This document shows, piece after piece, positions 1 through 6,782 of a DNA stretch of 43,893 bases. Source of the stretch: Eggerthellaceae bacterium (GTDB taxonomy: Bacteria > Actinomycetota > Coriobacteriia > Coriobacteriales > Eggerthellaceae); NCBI GenBank assembly GCA_015062605.1, contig SUUI01000015.1:1-43893 (forward strand). Reading direction: 5' to 3'. Position 1 is the stretch's first letter, and every line of letters starts with the position of its first letter. The notes under the pieces were generated by a model. The model ran no database searches. It saw nothing but the letters and a program-made list of their open reading frames with translations, and had not been told where the DNA came from. The translations under genes were made by a program, and so were the position numbers.

Positions 1-266
1 AACACGATGAACGCAACGAGCGAAATCATGATCAGAGGCTTGCGGCCGAACTTGTCGGACATCGGGCCGATAACGAGCATGCCGACCGCCATGAAGAAGA
101 AGAAACCGACGAGTGCGAAGTTGACGACCGATGCCGTGGTGCCGAAGAATTCCGGCATTGAGGGTACCGCGGGCAGAAACAGATCCGTTGCCAAAGGCGG
201 CGCCATGGAAAGCAGCACTATAAGCGCGATGAGTGCGGGTTTGGATAGCTGCTTCGTCTGTTTCAC
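1..266 (-). CDS. MFS drug/H+ antiporter, Bcr/CflA-like (5' part only; runs off the window)
   Basis: This is the N-terminal 88 residues of a major facilitator superfamily transporter, read from a GTG start at 266. The visible part has a first membrane helix, then the motif DLFLPAVPSMPEFF, a second helix rich in Phe, and GPMSDKFGRKP. The last is the MFS loop 2-3 signature, and the DxxLPAxP context is typical of Bcr/CflA-type DHA1 multidrug exporters. The rest lies left of position 1, so substrate and completeness cannot be judged. It follows lysS by 48 bp on the same strand and could be cotranscribed with it. The start is uncertain: upstream codons in frame run back to a stop at 315-317 without a better initiator, and the ribosome binding site is weak (AACGAAG). 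Confidence 0.8.
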   Translation of the reverse strand, partial: MKQTKQLSKPALIALIVLLSMAPPLATDLFLPAVPSMPEFFGTTASVVNFALVGFFFFMAVGMLVIGPMSDKFGRKPLIMISLVAFIV

Positions 267-314
267 TCTGTCACTTCGTTCTATTTCAGGGGCGATGCGA
301 GATCGGCCATTCGC

Positions 315-2309
315 CTAATACAACTTCGCTCCGGCGGGGATATGCGGGTCGACCATCAGCAGATGGAGCCTCTCCTCTCCCTCTTCCTCATGCACGGCGC
401 TGATGAGCATGCCACAGGAATCGATGCCCATCATCTTGCGCGGAGGTAGATTCGTGATCGCGATGCACGTCTTGCCCACGAGATCCTCCGGCTCATAGTA
501 GGCGCGAATGCCGCTTAGGATGGTACGCGGTGCATCCGTACCATCATCGAGCGTGAACTGCAGAAGCTTCTTCGATTTGGGCACAGCTTCGCACGCAAGC
601 ACCTTCACGACGCGGAAGTCGCTCTTGGAGAAGGTCTCGAAATCGACCGAGTCCTCGAACAGCGGCTCGATGACCACCTTGGAAAAATCGATCGGCTCAT
701 CCGAGATGAGGGGCGCACCCTCAATCGGTACGAAAACAGCCTGATCAGGCCCAGCAACGGCATCCGCGGATGCAGGCGTGCCAGCCGGTTTCGCTGTAGG
801 TGCCTCATCCTTCATAAGCGGGAACAGCAGCACATCGCGGATGGAATCGCTATCGGTAAGCAGCATGACCAGACGGTCGATGCCGATGCCGATGCCACCA
901 GCGGGAGGCATGCCGTACTCCAGCGCACGGATGTAGTCGGCATCGTAGCCCATGGCTTCATCGTCATAATCTTTTGCGGCAACCTGCGCATGGAAGCGCT
1001 CGGCCTGGTCGACCGGGTCGTTGAGTTCGTTGAATGCGTTGGCGTATTCGTGACCGCAAATATAAAGCTCGAAGCGATCGGTCAGGTTCGGATCCTCGGG
1101 CTTCTTCTTGGCAAGCGGTGAGATCTCGAGCGGATGGTCGGTGATGAAGATGGGCTGGATGAGCTTGCTTTCGCAGGTCTCCTCGAAGATCTCGGAGATA
1201 AGCTTGCCCTTGCCCCACGGCTCCTCGACTTCCACGCCAACGCGCTTGGCGATGGCGCGCAAGTCATCGAGGCTACGGTCAAACGAAACATCCTCGCCCG
1301 CACCCTCAGTTGCCATTTCGATCATGGTCTTGCGAGGCCAAGGGCCTTCGAGGTTGATCATGGTGCCCTGATATGGCACCTGCAGCGTCCCACACGCGGC
1401 CATGGCAGCGGCTTGGATGACGCCCTCGGCAAGTTCCATCATGCCTTCGAGGTCGGAATAGGCGCAGTATGCCTCCATCGTGGTGAACTCGGGATTGTGC
1501 GTCTGATCCATGCCCTCATTACGGAAAATGCGACCAAGCTCAAACACGCGCTCGAAACCTCCCACAAGCAGGCGCTTCAGCGGCAGCTCGGTAGCGATGC
1601 GCAGATAGTAATCGCGGTCGAGCGCATTAAGATGCGTGACGAAGGGACGCGCATTGGCACCACCCATGATGGATTGCAAAAACGGCGTTTCGACTTCGAA
1701 ATAGCCCAGCTCATCCTCCATGTAACGGCGGATTGCCGAGACGATTTTGAAACGTTTTTCGAATGTGCTCTTGACCTCGGGATTCGCAATCAGGTCAACG
1801 TAACGCTGGCGATAGCGGATCTCTTTGTCGGCAAGACCATGGAACTTCTCGGGTAGAGGGCGCAGGGATTTTGAAAGAAGCTCGAAAGCCTCAACCGCTA
1901 CGGAAAGTTGCCCGCGCTTGGTGCGCATCATGACGCCGCAGGCGCTTATCCAGTCCCCCACATCGAGGTCCTTGAGCTCGGCATAGGCTTCTTCACCGAG
2001 CGTGTTGATGCGGCAGAACAGTTGGATGGTCGCCGTAGCGTCGCGCAACTCCAAAAACGACACTTTGCCCTGCACGCGCTTCGCCATCACGCGACCTGCG
2101 ATGCGCACCGCATCTTCAGTGGTCGCACCATCTTCGAGCTCGGCATACAAGCTGATGAGCTCATCGATATGATGCGAATACGCAAACGCATGCCCATACG
2201 GGTTCTTGCCTGCATCGATGAGCGCTTGGCGCTTGTTACGGCGAACTTCGATCGGATCGTCTTCGATTGCCTGCACAGCCAGTTGCTCTTGCTCAGATGA
2301 TGCTGCCAT
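315..2309 (-). CDS. lysS: Lysyl-tRNA synthetase, class II, with C-terminal MetRS-type tRNA-binding domain
   Basis: Charges tRNA-Lys with lysine in the cytoplasm. Residues 1-500 form a normal class II LysRS: an N-terminal OB-fold anticodon-binding domain (about 60-180), motif 2 around FRNEGMDQTHNPEFTTMEAY, and motif 3 GIGIGIDRLVMLL near residue 480. The protein is 664 residues, about 160 longer than a standard bacterial LysRS. After a linker rich in Ala and Pro (501-550), residues about 555-664 form a second, EMAP-II/Trbp111-like OB fold. This part has the hallmarks of the MetRS C-terminal domain: DFRVVKVLACEAVPKSKKLL, TILSGIRAYYEPEDLVGK, NLPPRKMMGIDSCGMLIS. The start at 2309 has a clear SD (AAGGAAAGG). 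It follows greA on the same strand, with a T-ended hairpin in between. Confidence 0.97.
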   Translation of the reverse strand: MAASSEQEQLAVQAIEDDPIEVRRNKRQALIDAGKNPYGHAFAYSHHIDELISLYAELEDGATTEDAVRIAGRVMAKRVQGKVSFLELRDATATIQLFCRINTLGEEAYAELKDLDVGDWISACGVMMRTKRGQLSVAVEAFELLSKSLRPLPEKFHGLADKEIRYRQRYVDLIANPEVKSTFEKRFKIVSAIRRYMEDELGYFEVETPFLQSIMGGANARPFVTHLNALDRDYYLRIATELPLKRLLVGGFERVFELGRIFRNEGMDQTHNPEFTTMEAYCAYSDLEGMMELAEGVIQAAAMAACGTLQVPYQGTMINLEGPWPRKTMIEMATEGAGEDVSFDRSLDDLRAIAKRVGVEVEEPWGKGKLISEIFEETCESKLIQPIFITDHPLEISPLAKKKPEDPNLTDRFELYICGHEYANAFNELNDPVDQAERFHAQVAAKDYDDEAMGYDADYIRALEYGMPPAGGIGIGIDRLVMLLTDSDSIRDVLLFPLMKDEAPTAKPAGTPASADAVAGPDQAVFVPIEGAPLISDEPIDFSKVVIEPLFEDSVDFETFSKSDFRVVKVLACEAVPKSKKLLQFTLDDGTDAPRTILSGIRAYYEPEDLVGKTCIAITNLPPRKMMGIDSCGMLISAVHEEEGEERLHLLMVDPHIPAGAKLY

Positions 2310-2328
2310 GTTGTAGCCTTTCCTTGTG

Positions 2329-2355
2329 AAAAAGGGGCCCGACTAGCGACCCCTT
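2329..2355 (-). terminator. T-ended hairpin between greA and lysS
   Basis: Read on the minus strand, AAGGGG (2355-2350) pairs with CCCCTT (2337-2332) across a 12-nt loop and runs into five T residues (2333-2329). It lies 20 nt upstream of the lysS start codon and 38 nt after the greA stop. It can end greA transcripts or attenuate read-through into lysS. Confidence 0.5.
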
Positions 2356-2393
2356 CTCATGCTTTCTCGTCCCAGGTGCTTTTCGGGTGTGCC

Positions 2394-2864
2394 TTAGCGT
2401 TCGATCTTAAGGATCTCGATGACGCTCTTCTTGCCCGTCGGACCGACGGCTTCAACCGTTTCACCTTTCTTGTGACCCAGAAGCGCTGCGCCAACCGGCG
2501 ACTCGTTGGAAATCTTACCGACTTGAACGTCGCTCTCGGCGCCGCCCACGATGGTGAAAACGCGCTCGACGCCGTTCATGTTCAGTGTGACGGTGCTGCC
2601 GACAGTGACCTTGGTGGAGCGCTTCGGCGTGCTCACGATGGTCGCCTCAGAGAGAATATGCATGATTTCAGCAATGCGCGCCTCCATCATACCCTGCTCG
2701 TTCTTTGCATCGTCATACTCGGAGTTCTCAGTGATATCACCGAACTCACGCGCGATGCGGATGCGCTCGCCGACTTCGGCGCGCTTCTCGGTTTCGAGGT
2801 AATGCAACTCCTCCTCGAGCTTCTTCTTGCCTTCGGGGGTCAACACGTAATTGCTGTCAGCCAT
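2394..2864 (-). CDS. greA: Transcription elongation factor GreA
   Basis: GreA rescues backtracked RNA polymerase by stimulating cleavage of the nascent RNA 3' end through the secondary channel. The 156-residue protein has the usual size. It shows the N-terminal coiled coil with the acidic tip in GDITENSEYDDAKNEQ (residues about 42-57), where the Asp and Glu coordinate the catalytic magnesium. The C-terminal FKBP-like domain includes the ISNESPVGAALLGHKKGE segment. The start at 2864 has only a weak SD (GGACGAACGGACGAAC region). A strong AT-flanked hairpin sits 20 nt upstream of the start codon, so greA is either transcribed from a promoter further upstream through that hairpin or from one overlapping it. 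lysS lies downstream on the same strand. Confidence 0.97.
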   Translation of the reverse strand: MADSNYVLTPEGKKKLEEELHYLETEKRAEVGERIRIAREFGDITENSEYDDAKNEQGMMEARIAEIMHILSEATIVSTPKRSTKVTVGSTVTLNMNGVERVFTIVGGAESDVQVGKISNESPVGAALLGHKKGETVEAVGPTGKKSVIEILKIER

Positions 2865-2883
2865 GTTCGTCCGTTCGTCCGTG

Positions 2884-2911
2884 AAAAAACGTATCCGACG
2901 ATACGTTTTTT
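2884..2911. terminator. 12-bp hairpin with T-tract on both strands, between tatA and greA
   Basis: The arms at 2884-2895 (six A then CGTATC) and 2900-2911 (GATACG then six T) pair perfectly around a CGAC loop. Each strand ends in a T-tract, so it can work in either direction. On the minus strand it terminates tatA and also sits in the leader of greA. A second palindrome, GCGAGGAT-C-ATCCTCGC, is at 2928-2944. Confidence 0.75.
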
Positions 2912-2975
2912 CGAGCTTATGCTTCTTGCGAGGATCATCCTCGCGTGCTCCTACATCGCTGCAGGAGGCTACGTA

Positions 2976-3410
2976 CTAATTGATGCGCTTGACCACGCGC
3001 TTCACCGTGCGCGTAACCTCTTGCGAATCTGCCTCTGCGTCTGCAAAGGCTTTCTCAGCCTTTGCTACGGTCGCCTGGGCCCGCGCGATAGCGGAATCCT
3101 CGACCTCGCTTGCTTTCTCCTCAACCGTAGTCACAGTATCGGAGGCCTCATCTGCCACACTTGCAACAACCGTTTCAGGAACAGCCTCGGCTTCCGGCTC
3201 GTCGACTGGCGCCTCAAGCACTTCGGGCGCAGCCTCAACAGGATTTTCGGCCGCGGCCTTCTTCTTGGATGAACCAAGACCCGCACGCAGGTTCTTCATC
3301 GTTTTGCCGATGGCAGCGCCAAGCTTGGGAAGATTCTTCGGGCCGAAAATGAGCAAGACGACCACAAGGATGATGATCAGCTCAACCCAGCCCATGCCAA
3401 AGATCTTCAT
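2976..3410 (-). CDS. tatA: Sec-independent translocase subunit TatA/TatE with long acidic tail
   Basis: Forms the protein-conducting oligomer of the twin-arginine translocase, which exports folded proteins. The N-terminus is typical: a single membrane helix ([15 protein letters not shown], residues about 8-22), the [10 protein letters not shown] hinge and the amphipathic helix [21 protein letters not shown]. The length of 144 residues is well above the usual 60-90. The extra C-terminal part (from about residue 45) is rich in Ala, Glu and Val and ends in a mixed-charge stretch rich in Arg and Val. The start is the ATG at 3410, because GGAGGTG lies just upstream; a GTG at 3422 would include the SD itself. 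No tatC or tatB is seen in the window. A GTAACC-N6-GGTTAC inverted repeat (3462-3479) lies upstream, near a weak putative promoter. Confidence 0.9.
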   Translation of the reverse strand: MKIFGMGWVELIIILVVVLLIFGPKNLPKLGAAIGKTMKNLRAGLGSSKKKAAAENPVEAAPEVLEAPVDEPEAEAVPETVVASVADEASDTVTTVEEKASEVEDSAIARAQATVAKAEKAFADAEADSQEVTRTVKRVVKRIN

Positions 3411-3529
3411 AAACACCTCCACATCATACGTGGCGTTCCATCAAAACATACACCTAGCGGTGTAACCACGTAAGGTTACCATATCGGAACGCCTTTCACG
3501 GCGAAGATAAATAATCGACATGATTCCTT

Positions 3530-3557
3530 TTGCCGATGGCAAAATATGTGCTATCAT
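3530..3557 (+). promoter_or_regulatory. Putative sigma-70 promoter of tRNA-Pro
   Basis: TTGCCG (3530-3535) and TATCAT (3552-3557) are separated by 16 bp and lie about 37 bp before the tRNA 5' end. Confidence 0.5.
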
Positions 3558-3593
3558 ATCTGCCGCTGTTTGGAAAAGCAGCATTTTTGCAGT

Positions 3594-3670
3594 CGGGTTG
3601 TGGCTCAGTTTGGTAGAGCGCTGCGTTCGGGACGCAGAGGTCGCAAGTTCAAATCTTGTCAACCCGACCA
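3594..3670 (+). tRNA. tRNA-Pro (anticodon CGG)
   Basis: A full cloverleaf can be drawn by eye. The acceptor stem CGGGTTG/CAACCCG is followed by discriminator A and an encoded CCA. The D arm is GCTC...GAGC. The anticodon stem CTGCG/CGCAG carries the loop TTCGGGA, giving anticodon CGG, which decodes CCG. The T arm GCAAG/CTTGT has the loop TTCAAAT. It is a single gene with its own promoter and terminator. Confidence 0.95.
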
Positions 3671-3679
3671 TGAACTTCC

Positions 3680-3709
3680 GAAACCGCCGAATGGCGGTTT
3701 CTTTTTTTT
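3680..3709 (+). terminator. Rho-independent terminator of tRNA-Pro
   Basis: GAAACCGCC (3680-3688) pairs with GGCGGTTTC (3693-3701) around a GAAT loop, followed by eight T residues (3702-3709). This is a canonical intrinsic terminator. Confidence 0.92.
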
Positions 3710-3775
3710 GAAAGATGTTGAGGGTTTGAGCCTGGGCACCCTTATGTCCTCCCTCGAATCACAAGGGCGAGCGCG

Positions 3776-3781
3776 TATAAT
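3776..3781 (+). promoter_or_regulatory. Putative -10 element of the glycosyltransferase gene
   Basis: A perfect TATAAT lies 30 bp before the start codon. No convincing -35 is seen at 16-18 bp, so only the -10 is supported. Confidence 0.45.
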
Positions 3782-3811
3782 GGCATCAAGCAAAAACCGC
3801 AAGGAGGACTC

Positions 3812-4900
3812 ATGGATATCAGCATCATCGTCGCATTCGATAATAGCGCACCGCTCATGGAAAACTTCATTGACCAGATCATGCCCTTCTTAGAAGGTCG
3901 CGATGACCGTGAGCTCGTATTAGTAAGCGATGGCTGCCGCAACTTAGAGACGATAGGGTTCTCACGTGCATGCGCTGATAAATGGGACAACGTAATGCTC
4001 GTCGAGATGCACAAAAAGGGCGGTTACTCCAAGGCGAACAATGCAGGTGTTGCTGCATCATCGGGCGACTATCTCTTGTTCGCGAACACAGACATATTCC
4101 CCGAACCGGATGCAGTGGATTTGCTGCGTGCCAAGTTCGATGACAACCCCAAACTCGGCGCCGCTCAAGGCTGTCTCGCATATCCGCAGAACGGCAAAGT
4201 CATGTGCTGCGGCCACACCTTCAACGATTACATGAACCATCACATCTACCAAGGTCGCCCCGTAAGCGATGCAGTGGTTCAGATTGCCGGTCCGCGTCAA
4301 GCGCTGAATTCCGCCTTCCTCATGATGCCACGCTCGGTATACGAGGAGATGGGCGGCATGGACGAGTTCTTCTTCAACGCTTACGACGGCATGGACCTCA
4401 CCATGCGTACAGGCTGGGCGGGCTACGATCTCATGTACTATCCGGATGTTTTAGCCTGGCATTCTACTGGCGGAAGCCGCGATTACATCCGACACAACAA
4501 TGAATACCAGAGCAAGTACTACTATGCCCATAACGGAACGAGAATCCGCTCCGATGTTGTGGATTATCTCAGACCGCAAATCGAGGCAATAAACCTCGCG
4601 CCGGCCTATTATGCCATCGATTGCACATTTTGCATGACATGGAAGGACATGGCCGCAGACCTCGGCATCCACATTGATGGCGTTTTCGAAATCGAGGAGC
4701 GGGATTCATCGCACGTGGACCTGTACCGCAACGTACCGCCTTCGATCAAGACATGCGAGAAGCCCCTGTTGTTCGTAACGAACAACTATAACGATGCGAC
4801 CGGCAACAAGCGTTGGTTCAAGCAACGCGGATGTCCAGATGATCTGTTCATCGATTTCTTCGGCAATGCGTTCACGGCAGCGCAGCTGGGGCTCGTATAG
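3812..4900 (+). CDS. Family 2 glycosyltransferase (GT-A fold)
   Basis: Likely transfers a sugar from a nucleotide-sugar donor to a glycan or lipid acceptor on the cytoplasmic side of the membrane. The 362-residue protein starts MDISIIVAFDNS. It has the nucleotide-binding SDGC (39-42), the GYSKANNAGVAASSGDYLLFANTD segment in which NTD (92-94) takes the DxD metal-binding place, and an acceptor-side region GGMDEFFFNAYDGMDL followed by the conserved AWHSTGG. This pattern fits rhamnosyltransferase-like GT2 enzymes. No membrane helices are seen. The start has a strong SD (AAGGAGG, 3801-3807). No other glycan genes are adjacent, so the acceptor is unknown. About 110 residues at the C-terminus are not assigned. 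Confidence 0.85.
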   Translation: MDISIIVAFDNSAPLMENFIDQIMPFLEGRDDRELVLVSDGCRNLETIGFSRACADKWDNVMLVEMHKKGGYSKANNAGVAASSGDYLLFANTDIFPEPDAVDLLRAKFDDNPKLGAAQGCLAYPQNGKVMCCGHTFNDYMNHHIYQGRPVSDAVVQIAGPRQALNSAFLMMPRSVYEEMGGMDEFFFNAYDGMDLTMRTGWAGYDLMYYPDVLAWHSTGGSRDYIRHNNEYQSKYYYAHNGTRIRSDVVDYLRPQIEAINLAPAYYAIDCTFCMTWKDMAADLGIHIDGVFEIEERDSSHVDLYRNVPPSIKTCEKPLLFVTNNYNDATGNKRWFKQRGCPDDLFIDFFGNAFTAAQLGLV

Positions 4901-4978
4901 GAATTGCCGGAGCTTGCACGGAACGACTAGGCGTATACTGCACCATACGTATTGTTTTCACGAATCAGGACATGCATG

Positions 4979-5869
4979 ATGGCACTTGAGCACCCGCCCG
5001 AAAACGCGCAGACGCCTTCCGCCGTAGGTTCCTCGGCCTGCACGACGACCGAGGTTCAAAACCATTATGCCCGCGTGGCGCTCGATGTGTTAGAACAGCT
5101 TGATGATCAAGCGATATGCGGTTGCGAATCATGCGATGACACGCCTTCGCGCACAAGCGAAGCTAAGGAATTGTACGCTCGTGAGATCATGGACAATCTT
5201 CCCGAAGGTGCACTTGCGGCAAGCCGAGGGTGCGGCGACCCGGTTGCGAAAGCTCAGCTTGCACTTGGAGAGGTGGTTGTCGACCTCGGCAGCGGCGGCG
5301 GAATCGACGCGCTCATCGCTGCCCGTTTCGTCGGGGAGACAGGCTATGTGTACGGCATCGATATGACGTACGAGATGATCGAGCTTGCCGAGCGCAATGC
5401 AGCGGATGCGAAGGTCGCCAATGTTGAGTTCGTGCAAGGAACGATCGAAGAGATTCCCCTTCCTGATGCAAGCGTCGACGTCGTTCTTTCCAATTGCGTT
5501 ATCAATTTCTCAGATGACAAGCCACGCGTCATGCGCGAAGCATGCCGTATCCTAAAACCTGGCGGACGTTTCGTTGTAAGCGATATCGTCAGCTACGCGC
5601 CCATCGCCAAGGACGCATTCGAGCCTCTATGCCGCATCGTCGGATGCACAAAGGGCATGCAATCCGCCGAAAGCTATCGCATGGCACTTGAAGACGCCGG
5701 ATTCGTCGATATCATGCTCGAGCCGAAAACAACCTACACGCTCGACATCCTCGAGCAGAAGGCACGGGCGAAGGATCGGATGCGATTCTTCGAAAGCATC
5801 GAGAACGACCCCGCCATAGAAGGCGCAAGCGGCAGCGTCATCATCTATGCATACAAACCGCAGAACTAA
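4979..5869 (+). CDS. arsM: Arsenite S-adenosylmethionine methyltransferase
   Basis: Methylates As(III) using SAM, giving methylated and partly volatile arsenicals. The 296-residue protein has the SAM-binding motif VVVDLGSGGGIDALIAA (residues about 99-115), GIDMTYEM (motif II) and LKPGGRFVVSDI (motif III). Three cysteines are at the places expected for the arsenic-binding triad: Cys85 in SRGCGDP, Cys173 in SNCVINFS and Cys223 in VGCTKGM. An additional CGCESC cluster (47-52) lies in the N-terminal region. Two ATG codons are adjacent (4976 and 4979); 4979 gives better spacing to the SD AGGA at 4967-4970. No arsR, arsB or arsC is nearby. A TATACT sequence at 4934-4939 may be the -10. Confidence 0.9.
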   Translation: MALEHPPENAQTPSAVGSSACTTTEVQNHYARVALDVLEQLDDQAICGCESCDDTPSRTSEAKELYAREIMDNLPEGALAASRGCGDPVAKAQLALGEVVVDLGSGGGIDALIAARFVGETGYVYGIDMTYEMIELAERNAADAKVANVEFVQGTIEEIPLPDASVDVVLSNCVINFSDDKPRVMREACRILKPGGRFVVSDIVSYAPIAKDAFEPLCRIVGCTKGMQSAESYRMALEDAGFVDIMLEPKTTYTLDILEQKARAKDRMRFFESIENDPAIEGASGSVIIYAYKPQN

Positions 5870-5899
5870 CGCCTCGAAATCGTTATTCCCGTAATGCAA

Positions 5900-5922
5900 T
5901 GGACGCCCCAGCGGGGCGCCCA
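5900..5922. terminator. GC-rich hairpin between convergent arsM and DUF4230 genes
   Basis: CGCCCC (5904-5909) pairs with GGGGCG (5913-5918) around an AGC loop, extended by TGG/CCA beyond one A-C mismatch. There is no clear T-tract on either strand. Its place between two converging genes suggests a terminator. Confidence 0.4.
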
Positions 5923-5947
5923 TCAAAACGTTGCTCGGGTATCTTTG

Positions 5948-6571
5948 CTACTCCCAGCGCACATTCACCGTGCAGTTCTCCAATTCGGTGCCGGTCAAGA
6001 GCGCCTTCACATGCGCTTCGACTACACGAGCTGCATGCTCGCGCGCACTGTTAAGCAAACCATCAGCCTTCGCCTGCTCCACATGCGAATCGACCTCTGC
6101 CTTTAAGAGCTCTGCCACATCAGCAGGTGTGATTTGATTAAACGGATTGAAGGTCTCATCGAGCGTTTCGTACGAATTCGGATCGGTATACGCATCGAGG
6201 ATCTCAACGTCAGGCAAGGTTACCGTCAAGATACGCGTGACATCATTAAGCTCCACCTTCGCTTGAGTGATATCGCGGATACCTGCTTTCACAACGCCGT
6301 CATATGAAATCACGAAATACTTGCCCGTGAAAGGAATGCGGATATCGCCGATGAGCTTCTTGTTCTCCTGCTCGTATTTACCCATGTCGGAGAACTCGTA
6401 TTGCTGTGTCGTCAGCTCGGCGATATCACCGAACGAATTCTTGATGACAGTCACATTGATCTTCGTATCACCACTTTCGAAGATCTGGAGATTATTGATC
6501 GAGTAGATACCGAATAGCGCAACGACCGCGCCCAAAAGAAATGGGACGAGGATCTTCAGGAACGTCTTCAT
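5948..6571 (-). CDS. DUF4230 membrane-anchored protein
   Basis: A 207-residue protein with one N-terminal membrane helix (MKTFLKILVPFLLGAVVALFGIYS) and an extracytoplasmic domain of the DUF4230 type. The family core is recognisable in IAELTTQQYEFSDMG and the later FVISYDGVVKAGI and TVTLPDVEILDAY. The function of the family is not established. The start at 6571 is chosen because AAAGGGGGCC precedes it and the membrane helix begins there; longer in-frame forms (for example from 6595 or 6634) lack a good SD. The upstream region carries a 14-bp palindrome and three copies of a 10-bp repeat that may be regulatory. Confidence 0.8.
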   Translation of the reverse strand: MKTFLKILVPFLLGAVVALFGIYSINNLQIFESGDTKINVTVIKNSFGDIAELTTQQYEFSDMGKYEQENKKLIGDIRIPFTGKYFVISYDGVVKAGIRDITQAKVELNDVTRILTVTLPDVEILDAYTDPNSYETLDETFNPFNQITPADVAELLKAEVDSHVEQAKADGLLNSAREHAARVVEAHVKALLTGTELENCTVNVRWE

Positions 6572-6611
6572 AAGAAGGCCCCCTTTCTCTTCCATCCTAT
6601 CTGAAAGGTCG

Positions 6612-6625
6612 CATGCGATCGCATG
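6612..6625. repeat. 14-bp perfect palindrome upstream of the DUF4230 gene
   Basis: CATGCGATCGCATG lies 41 bp upstream of the start codon at 6571. It could be a dimeric repressor site, but no regulator is identified. Confidence 0.35.
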
Positions 6626-6650
6626 TGCGAGCAATCGCGCAAGCCGTTAT

Positions 6651-6703
6651 TACCACATCTAAAAGCGAATTACCATATCTATCTTTTCGCATGCACCATA
6701 TCT
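6651..6703. repeat. Three direct copies of YACCAYATCT
   Basis: Copies are at 6651-6660 (TACCACATCT), 6671-6680 (TACCATATCT) and 6694-6703 (CACCATATCT). The spacings of 20 and 23 bp are close to two helical turns. They lie 80-130 bp upstream of the DUF4230 start. A similar TACCATATC is found at 3477-3485, near tatA. Confidence 0.35.
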
Positions 6704-6743
6704 TGTGGTTGCATAGGCAGAATCCGCGAAAAATACGCATTAT

Positions 6744-6758
6744 GCGGGCATAGCCCGC
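6744..6758 (-). terminator. Possible terminator after the asparagine-synthetase-like gene
   Basis: GCGGGC/GCCCGC (6744-6749 and 6753-6758) pair around a 3-nt loop about 25 nt after the stop codon. Five T residues on the minus strand (6733-6729) come 10 nt later, so it is not canonical. Confidence 0.35.
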
Positions 6759-6782
6759 GCTTTGAGGTTCAATTTGGCAAGC

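Noticed and set aside
2310-2393. T-box leader for lysS
   Set aside because: The 84-bp gap is too short for a T-box and has no T-box sequence or specifier stem; only the terminator-like hairpin is present.
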